A program made the position numbers and the translations under genes. Below, piece by piece: positions 57,301-64,000 of a stretch of DNA of 64,000 nt (the stretch's first letter is position 1; every line of letters begins with the position of its first letter). The notes beneath the pieces are model-generated. The model was not told the DNA's origin, did not search any database, and was given only the letters and a program-made list of their open reading frames with translations. Source of the stretch: Owenia fusiformis (lineage: Eukaryota; Annelida; Polychaeta; Sabellida; Oweniidae); contig CAIIXF020000008.1 in NCBI GenBank assembly GCA_903813345.2, positions 19,020,822 to 19,084,821 of the forward strand, written 5' to 3'.

Positions 57301-60046
57301 TGTAGAATCCAGGTGTGCCTGCAAAGGAATAAACAACGCGGAACCCTAGTCAAATCATTGCTCCTTTGCTATAGCATAGTGTCACGTTTTACTAGTGCTT
57401 CAAATTCATCTCTGTTTAATTTATTTATTTATTTCTCTATAAGATAATTCAAAATGTTTTCTTCCAGAGTGCTGTAAAGACAAATACCTTGTCAAGGATG
57501 AAGACTATTTTCACCCAGGAAATCTTCAATGAGCAAGTTGTAACAACACATGCTGTACGTGTCCCAGTTACAGCCAATCTTAACGCCAACATGACTGGGT
57601 ATCTGCCCATACATTGTATTTATCAACTGCTCAAGAGCCGTGCATTTTCCAAGCATAAAGTGCAAATAAAGGTATACAAAAATTTGAATAAGAATTAACA
57701 TTTTATTTAAAGTTTAAATACCACATTTTGGGGTTGGAACCTGTATTTCAAACATGACTTTTCATAAGAAAAAGAAAAAGACACGGTTATGGGAAGTCCT
57801 CCATATACTACTTATATTATTTGTCGTATACCTCCTAGATGGAGGACCTCCCACTATCCGTGGAAAAAGATCTGTAGAAAATTCAACCTGATAGGTGTTT
57901 TGGCATGCTGGGTTATTTAGGGTGGCCAACTTGAATTCTATTATCAGTCAATCAAAAGAAAGTGTTTCCAGGCAAAGTATTTTTGCAAGCTAGAAGGGCC
58001 ATTTTTAAGTTCATCTACTAGGTTCTCTGAATTCTTGTGCATTTCCTATTACAATTTCTGACTTCAGATGTCCAGAAAGAAATGCTCCAAAATGTGATTA
58101 GTTTTTGGGCATATTCTGGAATGAGATATAATTTACACTCATATAACTGAAGGACAATTTCGTTCTGATGTGCTGTCATTGTGTTCTCTAGAATCAATGT
58201 ATTTTTACTTTCAGGATTGGATCTTTAAACAGCTTTGTAGCTCCACCACGCCTATTCACCCTCTCCTCCCACCTCTCATCAATGTATATGTCAACTCAAT
58301 CATATCACCTAGCAACAAGTCTGACCACACAAATAGCCCAATCACACAGAAAGAGATAATGACAGTTTTTCAAGATTCTGTGCTTGTCAAACATTCAAAA
58401 TTGACAGGAGACCATTTCCGCAAAAGTCGAAGTTTTAGCGTGGATGAATGGCCTCAGGTTGGGGAATATGGTTCACAGTTTACGACGCAGATTCTTTTGC
58501 TATTCTACCTTCTCCAATATGAAGACACAAGAATTAATAATATGAAGACCATTGGTAAGTTAATATATTGATTAATTAGACCTTTTCTTATAATCAAGTC
58601 AATATCACAGGTACATCTTAAACATCATAACAGATATGCGAGGTAAGCTGAGATAGACTAATACAAGTTTCAAACTTCATTATTTAGAGGACCCATTATT
58701 ATGTCACCACCAAAAATGGTGAGTTAATGACATATTGTTAGTCTCCAAAGTTTGCACTGTTAGGTGTCTGTAACAGTGTTCGGCACTTGGTGTCTGTAAC
58801 AGTGTTCGGCAGTTGCTGTCTTTAAAAATGGCAGGTAGTGACATTTTGTATATTAATACCTCAATGTATATTATTTTTCGTGGAAGGGGACTTTATGAAT
58901 CATGTTCAACCCCTTTTCCTTCATTTCATTTTTCTTTTCTTGTAGTTTCCCAGAAGAGGCAGGTCCATCAATACTCCCCAAGTCTATTGTCACAGATCCC
59001 TATGAAGTACTTACTCCAAAAGGCTCAAAGAGACCAACAACAATATGCTGGACTCTTTTCACCTATACTAAGGTTTGTCTTAGGGGCGGGGTCAAAATAT
59101 CAATGTTCATATGGAGACGAAAGTAATTTCGTTTGGACAACAACCCCCCCACCCCCTCTCTAGACGAAAGCTTAGGTCACTTCAAAAAAACATTGGCATA
59201 ATCGTATCCTATTTGCCGGGTTATTATTACGGTGAATTAACACACGTTCGCAATTTAACTGCATTGAACTCTTCAAAAGGAGGAGGGAAAAGTACGGAAT
59301 TTATTTGAAAATGATTGAATTATCGTCTTTATCTACCGATATTTTGGACCTATCACACAAAAAAGCTCACGAACTATTGAAAACAAGCCTTTTTATCAGA
59401 ACATAGCGCCAGAAAAAGTGGGTAAGTCCAATTATTTTTTGTATATCAGATCCGAATTATCGATGTTTTTTTGGTCAACGAAAGTGCCCAACAACCCCCT
59501 CCCCCCCTCGCGAAAGTACTTTCGTCTCCATATGAACATCGATATTTTGACCCCGCCCCTTATAGTATGCTTAAGCTACTCATGTTTTTAGGGATTTTTC
59601 TTGGAATGAAAGTATAAGAAAAACTAAAATCTCGCCTCTTAAACTGATTACTGTTTGGCATTCAGGATGAAAAGTCCATATGGGATCACCCATTTATGGG
59701 CACCTACAGTATTATGCACTTTTGTACTTGTTTTTAAAGATTATTGTCCTTTTTTTACTTGTCTTCAAAAGTAATTAAGAGCAGATCTTTCTCAAAAACA
59801 AGTTGGCCTCACAGAGTGAAAATTAATTAGCAGAATATTTATTTTATATGATTTAATTTGTTGAAGAAAAAATTTAATATTCGTAATAAGTAGAATATTT
59901 ATATTTCAGACTGCTAGCTAGTCACTATCCTCAGCTATGTATGGTGGAGGACTGGCTAGAAGAAGAATATACAGAAATGCTGACTCTGCAACTTTCTAGT
60001 TGTAACGTTACATCACACAACACCTCACCAGACCTATTACATCATG
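36342..60046 (+). CDS. INTS2: Integrator complex subunit 2, first 12 coding exons; gene continues past the right edge
   Basis: Large helical-repeat subunit of the Integrator backbone (with INTS1 and INTS7), needed for snRNA 3' processing and promoter-proximal termination by RNA polymerase II. Exons: 36342-36625, 38795-39039, 39417-39661, 39877-40077, 40482-40635, 42688-42829, 48172-48243, 56676-56790, 57468-57671, 58215-58554, 58946-59072, 59910-60046; phases agree, 2266 nt, about 755 residues against about 1200 in vertebrates. Diagnostic blocks: LVRMSLCATLD, VVNSLVDLLSVDFHVL, FHKSSELFES-like YHKSSELFESEAYLEEVSDV, EVAEALLHVSNGSWLLCRLI, NVPDSFLEVC, WLVKEEAYFE, TIFTQEIFNEQVVTTHAVRV, LPIHCIYQLLKSRAFSKHKV, DWIFKQLCSSTTPIHPLLPP. 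Introns host a LINE (1), a palindrome and minisatellites (5), the Kolobok element (6) and two antisense Ras-like genes (7). Exons 13 onward were not found before 64000. Confidence 0.97.
36990..38523 (-). mobile_element. 5'-truncated non-LTR retrotransposon (3' part of RT ORF) in INTS2 intron 1
   Basis: A 435-codon uninterrupted frame (38523-37216) covers the late RT domain: IDDLALYLPTHCGVILN, then LLWADDLILIS (the YADD box, here WADD), NTMKTKALIF, YKYLGLIL, and a C-terminal zinc-binding tail (CNTCKQIEDECHFLLTC). The frame begins just before the YADD block, so earlier RT motifs and any endonuclease are missing, as expected from 5' truncation during target-primed insertion. A 3' AATAAA (minus strand, about 37018) and a short TATATAACTTTTA tail lie at 36990-37020. 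The long intact frame suggests a fairly young insertion. Clade not assigned. Confidence 0.85.
40897..41378. mobile_element. Near-complete 482-base palindrome in INTS2 intron 5
   Basis: The left half (GGACAGCTGAATAATAGTGA, GATCCACGGCTTACTTTTG, GCAAGTATTGGAGCGCTGAA) is repeated inverted in the right half (CAGCGCTCCAATACTTGC, AGTAAGCCGTGGATC, TCACTATTATTCATCTGTCC) right up to a centre near 41137. As a result both strands carry similar open frames (130 and 111 codons sharing YWSAEIL). This is a foldback transposon; the frames are by-products. Confidence 0.85.
41780..42170 (+). repeat. Tandem repeat with CRE-like TGACGTCA in INTS2 intron 5
   Basis: About three copies of a unit of roughly 126 bases contain ATGGGTATCTTCAGTAATCC, AAAGTGACGTCATAGCCAGC, TTTGTTGCCATGTGTATC and AACAATATTGTTGTGCC. 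TGACGTCA, the perfect CRE octamer, is intact in two copies (about 41903 and 42030). A CCATA/TACCATA microsatellite follows at 42175-42290. Confidence 0.8.
42336..42707 (+). repeat. 62-base tandem repeat, six copies, spanning the INTS2 exon 6 acceptor
   Basis: The unit runs from GTTGATATGGATACATGG through CTCATGCTATTACAG to GTATTGCATCATTGAAGGCA. Copies are perfect by eye and start at 42336, 42398, 42460, 42522, 42584 and 42646, so an identical ATTACAG acceptor occurs at exon positions 42378, 42440, 42502, 42564, 42626 and 42688. Only the last continues into real exon 6 (AAGGCAAGTGATGAAGAGG). Because 62 is not a multiple of three, use of any upstream acceptor gives TGA in the next unit. Confidence 0.97.
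43620..45227 (-). CDS. Kolobok-superfamily DDE transposase
   Basis: Single uninterrupted 535-residue frame. The N-terminus is basic (KKPRKRTPYF, then a Lys-rich helix). The likely catalytic triad is D239 (SIMTDARHGWRKN), D305 (VHAHDANQSVNKFVRE) and E453 (DTFYVESFNNVLN). In between come the Kolobok-style blocks ITKADDPIPQRHEMVGTRQL, a DTWHGGKSLKKEI segment (the 'WH.AKSIKK' block) and an insertion with His/Cys residues (FKNIHHHCDPQSRC) before the Glu. The C-terminal side of the Glu has HDKRIVFGKEQYEMRTNL and HWNENVDRD, also typical. Assignment rests on the order of these blocks, without an alignment. Divergent partner gene 46180-46734; both lie within TTAA-flanked termini. Confidence 0.88.
   Translation of the reverse strand: MTMSEAKKPRKRTPYFNIEVQGDETIKDRFRKKMKTVKEKLKSDVNVSTAVALETVLDFWILHNVQNENDVEKHSNGPDVYEYTPVERDNTLEPMFLTTKSATEKLINTLAAHSATCNSLLSWNEHSFHGHAALVHLKCDFDHQVRWKSSPTLPNGQSLVNYQIFQGYITSGMLPNQYDNLSKTADFGHISKRKQKDMTQLFAQQVEHCMTASCEEAFVTEFAHLDPDELQDGISIMTDARHGWRKNANDCDIVCIGLSSHKVLKSVHITKADDPIPQRHEMVGTRQLYDFFDEKGINIKVHAHDANQSVNKFVRERDGTTNQNDTWHGGKSLKKEIEKVGKGPQYSHGQTWHMELSDKVIPVQKQFHWAVRNCNNNEAQLRDQLDNILCHFKNIHHHCDPQSRCRTDPNYQIRYIIIRDPVAEDLFRTAIRKSIVYRQAQNYTNALDTFYVESFNNVLNVFHDKRIVFGKEQYEMRTNLTILHWNENVDRDFTSTWEKRDENLIIQTRKNLKPVTFQYKSLIWEKVMDNIFPLG
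45228..46179. promoter_or_regulatory. Divergent intergenic region of the Kolobok element
   Basis: These 952 bases separate the start codons of the transposase and the partner gene and must contain both promoters. No TATA box or repeated site was evident. A short frame at 45940-46125 (minus) is not recognised. Confidence 0.4.
46180..46734 (+). CDS. Kolobok partner protein with P2X7-intracellular-domain-like (zinc-binding) C-terminus
   Basis: Intact 184-residue frame. Residues 1-48 are a basic, helical segment (SFRLTKTQERAIAELFKTKK), 49-73 an acidic Pro-rich linker. The rest holds CRHC-x4-C (C76, C79, C84 in RCRHCLQDPCITDT), a WW pair at 95-96, a basic helix, C153 and C161 (LISCRRELMPNCVIEKVREW), and a terminal YPNPGGVAYLGHTWE. 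The CxxC-x4-CIT block, the 'P-(S/N)-C-V ... I/V-R ... F/Y-P ... G-x-Y-x-G-F/H' ending and their order resemble the zinc-coordinating C-terminal domain of P2X7 receptors. No membrane segment is present. The similarity is from memory of the motif, not an alignment; the function in transposition is unknown, with DNA or protein binding the plain guess. Confidence 0.75.
   Translation: MSVTSKKIVSFRLTKTQERAIAELFKTKKWKLDKPTPDDVLNSITYQDNESEPTPPSPPGPDDPESEDETDDPTRCRHCLQDPCITDTTNEQNSWWPATNYGAMIENSKFRKTMYKSFWGLLHNRGLWQTKKYQARKKRALEQYPNFRNLISCRRELMPNCVIEKVREWYPNPGGVAYLGHTWE
49971..50294 (-). other. Conserved +1-frame extension behind the A8 run of Ras-like copy A
   Basis: If one A of the A8 run is skipped, translation continues for 107 codons instead of stopping after FRIYTK. 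The extension is basic (RSFSQRLFKRLRR) and then Ser/Asp-rich (SSSDSSNNTDSETYSEDSND), ending TDNKCIK, without a CAAX box. An AATAAA overlaps its last codons. Compared with copy B this segment differs at only about four bases in 324, fewer than the confirmed exon 2 body (nine in 247). Confidence 0.45.
50272..51004 (-). CDS. Ras-superfamily small GTPase, copy A, nested antisense in INTS2 intron 7
   Basis: Exons 51004-50689 and 50549-50272 (phase 1 junction, gtaata donor, cttcag acceptor) give 197 residues. G1 GAGKTGKS (10-17), G2 Thr35, G3 DTAGS (58-62), G4 NKDD (116-119) and G5 ETSA (144-147) fall almost on Ras numbering. The residue after DTAG is Ser, not the catalytic Gln, and position 13 is Lys. 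SFPAMREVYIRSSDSFLIV recalls the RASD/RASL10 branch, but I would only say 'Ras-like'. There is no CAAX box at this stop. A TATA box lies about 95 bases upstream of the ATG. An A8 run at 50295-50302 precedes a well-conserved +1 frame that would extend the protein. Copy B is over 96% identical. Confidence 0.9.
51092..51100 (-). promoter_or_regulatory. TATA box of Ras-like copy A
   Basis: TATATAAAG on the minus strand, about 90 bases upstream of the ATG and conserved in copy B at 54908-54916. The flanking words TTCAAGAC and (further up) CAATCAGATTCAGTGTATATA are conserved too. Confidence 0.6.
52040..52165. mobile_element. Palindromic MITE, copy 1 (INTS2 intron 7)
   Basis: GTTATGTCACTATGACGTGA and AATATGCC at the left are mirrored by ATATTTCACCTCATAGTGAC and ATAAC at the right. 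The middle has TATAGAGCCTCCCAAGGTTA and GCCTATATTGG. The same element is present inverted at 55160-55275, so the two copies bracket the second Ras-like gene. Confidence 0.8.
53772..54095 (-). other. Conserved +1-frame extension behind the A8 run of Ras-like copy B
   Basis: Same 107-codon extension as in copy A, with D to E (TFTEEQGH), I to V (NKCVK) and L to S near the junction. The A8 run has the same length in both copies. Confidence 0.45.
54073..54811 (-). CDS. Ras-superfamily small GTPase, copy B, nested antisense in INTS2 intron 7
   Basis: Exons 54811-54496 and 54350-54073, the same sizes and phase as copy A, 197 residues. Differences from A are few and mild: V2, H3 for F, R; Q45 for K in the loop before G3; K for R after ETSA; L for I in GDLKQNAMM. 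In exon 2, seven of nine base changes are synonymous, pointing to purifying selection on the GTPase. G1-G5 motifs, the DTAGS substitution, the A8 run (54096-54103) and the TATA box are all kept. Both copies are therefore likely functional genes and not retrocopies, since the intron is retained. Confidence 0.9.
54908..54916 (-). promoter_or_regulatory. TATA box of Ras-like copy B
   Basis: TATATAAAG on the minus strand, 97 bases upstream of the ATG, as in copy A. Confidence 0.6.
55160..55280. mobile_element. Palindromic MITE, copy 2, inverted relative to 52040-52165
   Basis: TTATGTCACCATTACGTGAA, AATATAGGCTGACCTTGGGA and TTTCAGGTCATAGTGAGATA form a foldback; the middle is the reverse complement of copy 1. 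Confidence 0.8.
55640..56350 (-). mobile_element. Decayed non-LTR retrotransposon 3' fragment in INTS2 intron 7
   Basis: On the minus strand 56345-56170 reads EKINFLGATIDDRLNWKHHI and then ENKLSKTIGRLHK, the block after the RT catalytic core in CR1/L2-type LINEs ('FLGV.ID..L.W..HI'). The segment 55905-55711 reads SSYFTTTYFIHDRDTRNKFD and RQLAYKAKSSGI, the terminal 'N..IH...TR.........K..G..+WN' block. The frames are interrupted, so this is a pseudogene fragment, distinct from the LINE in intron 1. Confidence 0.7.
57780..57868. repeat. Small hairpin MITE in INTS2 intron 9
   Basis: CACGGTTATGGGAAGTCCTC and CATATAC are mirrored by TAGATGGAGGACCTCCCACT and ATCCGTG, giving a stem of about 25 bases around a short AT-rich loop. 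Confidence 0.65.
58697..58845. mobile_element. Short member of the TGTCACC TIR family in INTS2 intron 10
   Basis: TTATGTCACCACCAAAAATG at the left and GGCAGGTAGTGACATTTTG at the right. Inside, GTGTCTGTAACAGTGTTCGG is repeated twice. It matches the ends of 8194-9504. Confidence 0.75.
59079..59566. mobile_element. MITE immediately after INTS2 exon 11
   Basis: AGGGGCGGGGTCAAAATATC, ATGTTCATATGGAGACGAAA and GTA at 59079-59123 are mirrored at 59520-59566 (TACTTTCGTCTCCATATGAA, CATCGATATTTTGACCCCGC). The element begins only about seven bases after the exon 11 boundary, just beyond the gtttgt donor. Confidence 0.85.
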
Positions 60047-60544
60047 GTGAGTAAATTACAATTGCCCTTGTAGCTCATTAATAGTAGAAAAGTGCCCATA
60101 TTTTTTATCATGGGCCACCAAAAAGGCTTTCAACATTCTTACATGACACTTTGACTCTTCAACACCATGAAACTTTCAACTGATTTTGAATTTAGCCTAA
60201 AACTTGTCCATTCGAGGAATTGATTTGAAATTTTCTGGAGCTTTTTCTGGAATGAAAAACTAAAATAGATTCGTTTTTGGGCATACTGTATAACTTTTGA
60301 GGCAAACTTGGATTTTCTGTTTCAAATTCTTTATTGTGAAGTGAAAATATATAATTGTTTGGACATATATATCAGAGAATGTCAATTAGTACAATTAGAT
60401 TCCCTTATTATCAGAAGTCAGAAAAGAAATGAAACAAAGGACAATGAGTAAAAAGGGACCAATGTAAAGTATCGATGTCAGATAATTAACTATATTCTAT
60501 ATAGTTAGGGGGATGTTATTTTTCCAAATTTTCATCATATTTAC

Positions 60545-61612
60545 ATGATGTCCAGAAAGTAAAGATACAAATGCTCTCATTTTAAGAGATTTACCTGATA
60601 TGAGATGAAATTGCTCCAGAATGTAGAATGGCATAATTGCAATATATCCTGCAACGGTCATAACTTTTGCTTTTAAAATGAAAAAGTTATGGTCGTTATG
60701 GTAACAGGAGTCGAGGGTATGTGGAGCAACGTCACAAATGTGTTTTACAAATCTCTTTCCTGCTCATAACATCTTAGCATTCTACCATCTATTCCTATAT
60801 TACATCAAATTATGTGCTACAACAGCAAAAGGATTAGTATTGTAACATTATTTGATCTCTTCATATAACTACTATCATTTAATATTCAATATTTTCCCCA
60901 TATCTAAACATTTTTGGTGCATCTTGACCGGCGATTAAAAGACTTGACAAAATCATTGCTACCCGTCTCTCAAATTGCTGATAACATTGACTTCCAACCG
61001 AGACTTATTTTGTATGTTGAACTTCTTACAAATATTGCTTTCAGATGGTCATTGGGTAGAAAAAAGGCTCTATCAGGTGAATATTGGGCATGGTATAGAA
61101 AGGTTTAATGTCAAGACAATCGTTTGTAAGAAATGTTTTCTTTGCTTTGTGAATTGGTGTATTATATGCACTACTGACTTTACAACTAATCCTGAGACTG
61201 AATTTTCTAAGCACTTAGTGTATGATATTTCTTTGATTATACTGGTTAGTGACATAAAATAGTTCTGATATGTAACAATGACATCATTATATAAAAGAAA
61301 AAGCTATGGCAGTAATAATACAAACAACAAACAAAGCAAAACATTAATAGAAAATACAACAAAAAACACTGTTTCGGATAGTTGTATTTTAGCAATTTTT
61401 GACATTTTAGCGATGTTCTGGAACTGCTCTGCATACCCCTCACAGCCGTAACCATAACAACCGTAACTTGAACACGTTAAGACTATATGTGATGAAAGTT
61501 GGTAGATATATTGTAATAAACATTCTCTACAATCCGTAGCAGTTTAATTTCAAAAGACCCAAATCTCTTAAAATAAGAGCACTTGTATCTTTACTTTCCG
61601 GACACCCTGTAT
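60545..61612. mobile_element. Mariner-type non-autonomous element with about 180-base inverted arms
   Basis: TGTCCAGAAAGTAAAGATAC, AAATGCTCTCATTTTAAGAG at 60550 are mirrored at 61612 downward (AGGGTGTCCGGAAAGTAAAG, AAGTGCTCTTATTTTAAGAG), and the arms keep matching inward through ATTGCAATATATC and GTTATGGTCGTTATGGTAAC. The ACAGGGTGTCC end is typical of mariner-like termini. The interior has only short frames. Confidence 0.8.
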
Positions 61613-62199
61613 ATGAAGGGTGGAACATTCTTATGGATTGGGTTTGGACCATTCACGCGACTTCCAGTTCTGGTTCCGCAAGCCTCGCCTTTTTTGGCTC
61701 ACATAGTGAGCTTATGGTTAGCTTATATGTCAGGCAACGGTCAAGTTGTCTTAGGATGTGACTGTAATTCAAATTTATAGTGTATTGCATCAACTATGAG
61801 AGCAGACACATATTGCCCCATCAACAACTAAACAAACAAAAAATCTAAATATCACATGTCACTTGATTCTAAATTAATATGTGACTTCATCAATATGTTA
61901 CCTAGCCAACAACAAAACAAGCATTTATTCTTGTTCATCGTCTTTCTCTGGGTCAGTGTCCTCCATGTGTCATAATGAACTTTGTATTTTCTGGTGAGAT
62001 TTTTGCTTGATTTGAGAGTCACTGTGGAGGAACTCTTCAAACTAGTTACTGAAATGGAACAAATTGTCAGAACCTTGAAGTTACGGTTTTTCTTTTTTCC
62101 TTATCTCACAAGTTGTAGGCAGAATCTTCATCACATTTTTATCACAAAGATGTGTCAGTATCATATGTTTGAGAAAGTCTACACATTACATTTCTGAAC

Positions 62200-62245
62200 A
62201 TATACAAGGGTCGTTCAAAAAGTCTTGCATGATAGCTTCTCAAGA
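62200..62245. repeat. Single mariner-like terminus
   Basis: ATATACAAGGGTCGTTCAAA and AAGTCTTGCATG resemble the outer end of mariner-family elements. I did not find the partner end in the window. Confidence 0.45.
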
Positions 62246-62787
62246 GTAGAGATTTTATTATTTTCATGTGAAATTGTAGTTCAGAAGACGACAGAATTAT
62301 CGATACTCACTATTATTACGTAAACAGAACGGGTTAAAAATGAAGCCTGAACTTTAGCCATCTTGTTTCTGAGAGGGTTCGGTAACAGCGTATTAATGAG
62401 TGGAAAACCATGGAAAGTTCTGTGTTCACATTCTTATCATATAATTTAGGGCAAAACTGTTGAGAAAATACATAAAAACTTGATGCAAAAAAGAATAGAA
62501 AGACATATACTTTTTGAAGTACTTATTGTGCACAATATTTTATAGAATTCATATGAAAATTTACAATTTTAGAAGCTCAGAACTTTCTGTCATGGTTAGG
62601 TAACAGGAAGCCCACATAGAAGTGACTTGTTAATTAACTTTTGACGTAAGTAAGTAAGTCAACTGGGATCCTGAAGAAATAGCTGCAAAATATTATGTCA
62701 TATTTTGTCTGGAACCATGACGATCTTCACGGTAGTATGTTCTCGGCACTTGGTTTCACTGCTTCGTATATCTTTCTTTTTTATTAT

Positions 62788-62868
62788 TAGACTCCAGATT
62801 GAAAATCTGGAGTCTATTGCTTTTGCCTGTATTCTTATTAGACTCCAGATGAAATCTGGAGTCTATTG
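62788..62868 (+). repeat. Two tandem perfect hairpins AGACTCCAGAT / ATCTGGAGTCT
   Basis: TTATTAGACTCCAGATTGAA, AATCTGGAGTCTATTG (62788-62820) is followed by TTATTAGACTCCAGATGAAA, TCTGGAGTCTATTG (62838-62870). Each has an 11-12-base perfect stem and a 3-5-base loop. An AT-rich TTATTATT tract follows. Confidence 0.85.
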
Positions 62869-62939
62869 TTTTCGTCAGTTTTCTTATTATTCTTTTTCTT
62901 CTTATTATTATTATTCTAAGCACGTTTTCTCAATAACCG

Positions 62940-64000
62940 TAAGGTTTTCAGTAAAGTCAGTCATTTGGTCAATTTAGGTCCAGAATCTAGTTCCTCGGAA
63001 ATTGGGTCAAATTTTTATCTAGGTCAAAGGTCAGGAACTGGGTCAAATCCAGTACTTTGTCACTTTTTTCGATTTTCTCAGTCGTCCTTCAGTATTTTCG
63101 ATCCGGGTTTTTTTTATTGTGTTCCTCATAAAAAAGTAGGAAATCTAGGGTCGATTTAGTTTTTTGATATCTCAAACCGATTTCGAAATATCCGTGTCCG
63201 AAAACGAGGTCCAAAAAAAAGTTCCCCGAATCAAATGTCCAGGATATTAATCTTATAGGAAATTTTCTCAGAATTCCGAATCTGAAAACGAAATTTCGAT
63301 CCGACTTCCGGTTCGGAAGTTATGGCGTTTTGAAAACTCAAAAATCGCTAAATTTGGTGCCCATGTTAAGTCAATGGGAAAAAATATTTTTTTGAAGTGA
63401 AAAATACGGAAAAATGACTGAGTTCAGCTTCATATAATCAAAGCCTTTAATAGAAGGGGACCTTAAAAGCCATCTAGCTTTAAAATTTGGACACCGAAAT
63501 GCCTAGGTCAAAATCTAGGTCAAATTCATAGGTTTTCCTTATTTTTTCGATTTTGACACTACACTCTAATTATATTCTTCGAAATTGTGTATACATGTAG
63601 CCAAGAATATGCTTATAGTGTTAGACTTTTGCCGTCAGAAAGTATTTTGACCCACTTTTGAGATATGGTGTCCGAAAAGTAGGTCAAAATAAAAAGTTCT
63701 CCAAATTTAATATATGAGTTATGAATTTAAGGTAGAATTCTGTCAGGAATCCGAATCTGCAAACCAAATTTCGATCCGACTTCCGGTTCGGAAGTTATGG
63801 CGTGTCCGAAAAGTAGGTCAAAATAAAAAAGCTCCAAATTTAACGTATTTGTTATGAATTAGGGGTAGAATTTTGTCAGGAATCCGAATCTTTCAATCGA
63901 ATTTCGATCCGACTTCCGGTTCGGAAGTTATGGCGTTTTGAAATTTCGGAAAATCGATCTGATGGTATCCTGATAGAAAGTCAAGAGTAGAGAAGAAAAT
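62940..64000 (+). repeat. Dispersed repeat with thrice-used ATTTCGATCCGACTTCCGGT unit
   Basis: ATTTCGATCCGACTTCCGGT, TCGGAAGTTATGGCG occurs at about 63293, 63768 and 63900, each preceded by GAATCYGAAT-type words and a TTNTCAGGAATCCGAATC segment. CTTCCGGTTCGGAAG is a hairpin. AGGTCAAA words are frequent between the copies. No coding capacity. Confidence 0.75.

Larger units (their letters stand above)
60047..64000. other. INTS2 intron 12 (or later), no further exon recognised
   Basis: I searched for the next INTS2 blocks and saw none; the intron therefore probably runs past the edge. The stretch contains a mariner-type MITE, a single mariner-like end and the repeats listed separately. The open frames at 60914-61262 and 61982-62197 are not recognised. 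Confidence 0.45.

Noticed and set aside
60914-61262. Open frame reading HLDRRLKDLTKSLLPVSQIA as a further INTS2 exon
   Set aside because: It does not match the expected INTS2 sequence, and it lies inside the mariner-type inverted-repeat element.
61982-62197. 71-codon frame before a mariner-like end as a transposase
   Set aside because: No recognisable mariner catalytic motif and no partner terminus.

Overview
This is a 64 kb, AT-rich window of animal nuclear DNA. Its genes are split by many spliceosomal introns, and the introns are full of foldback/MITE elements, minisatellites, non-LTR and Penelope-like retroelement remnants and one apparently complete Kolobok-type DNA transposon. The repeat load and protein sequences suggest an invertebrate, possibly marine, but the species and phylum cannot be fixed from the sequence alone.

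Three conserved housekeeping genes make up the backbone. MRPL11 (mitochondrial ribosomal protein L11, minus strand; exons 1 and 2 at 12843-12679 and 8021-7926, later exons not found) is divergent from SF3B2 (U2 snRNP SF3b subunit 2, plus strand, 21 coding exons, 13078-34783) across a 234-bp shared promoter region. INTS2 (Integrator subunit 2, plus strand, 12 coding exons visible, 36342-60046) follows SF3B2 in tandem and runs off the right edge.

Two near-identical intronless-flanked Ras-like GTPase genes (two exons each, minus strand, 51004-50272 and 54811-54073) are nested in INTS2 intron 7 as part of a roughly 3.8-kb-spaced tandem duplication. A Kolobok-like transposon (43161-47007, TTAA target duplication) lies in INTS2 intron 6. 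It carries a 535-aa DDE transposase and a divergent 184-aa partner protein whose Cys pattern and C-terminus resemble the P2X7 receptor intracellular (zinc-binding) domain.

Layout: 1-7562, inverted-repeat-bounded repeat territory with a Penelope-like element whose RT core is deleted; 7926-12843, MRPL11 exons 1-2 with two large repeat elements in intron 1; 13078-34783, SF3B2, whose first intron holds palindrome-cluster and foldback elements and whose exon 4 encodes an unusually large Gln/Glu/Met repeat; 34784-36341, 3' UTR and intergenic; 36342-60046 and beyond, INTS2 with a 5'-truncated LINE in intron 1, a 482-bp palindrome in intron 5, the Kolobok in intron 6 and the Ras genes in intron 7; 60047-64000, INTS2 intron 12 or beyond with mariner-like termini and other repeats.

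The most notable observations are: (i) tandem duplications that copy real splice junctions (six identical 3' splice sites before INTS2 exon 6, three before SF3B2 exon 20, a decayed donor copy after SF3B2 exon 16), where every upstream acceptor leads to an early stop; (ii) an antisense fragment of the SF3B2 Gln repeat forming the pyrimidine tract of MRPL11 exon 2; (iii) the P2X7-like partner ORF in the Kolobok element; (iv) a conserved +1-frame C-terminal extension behind an A8 run in both Ras-like paralogues.
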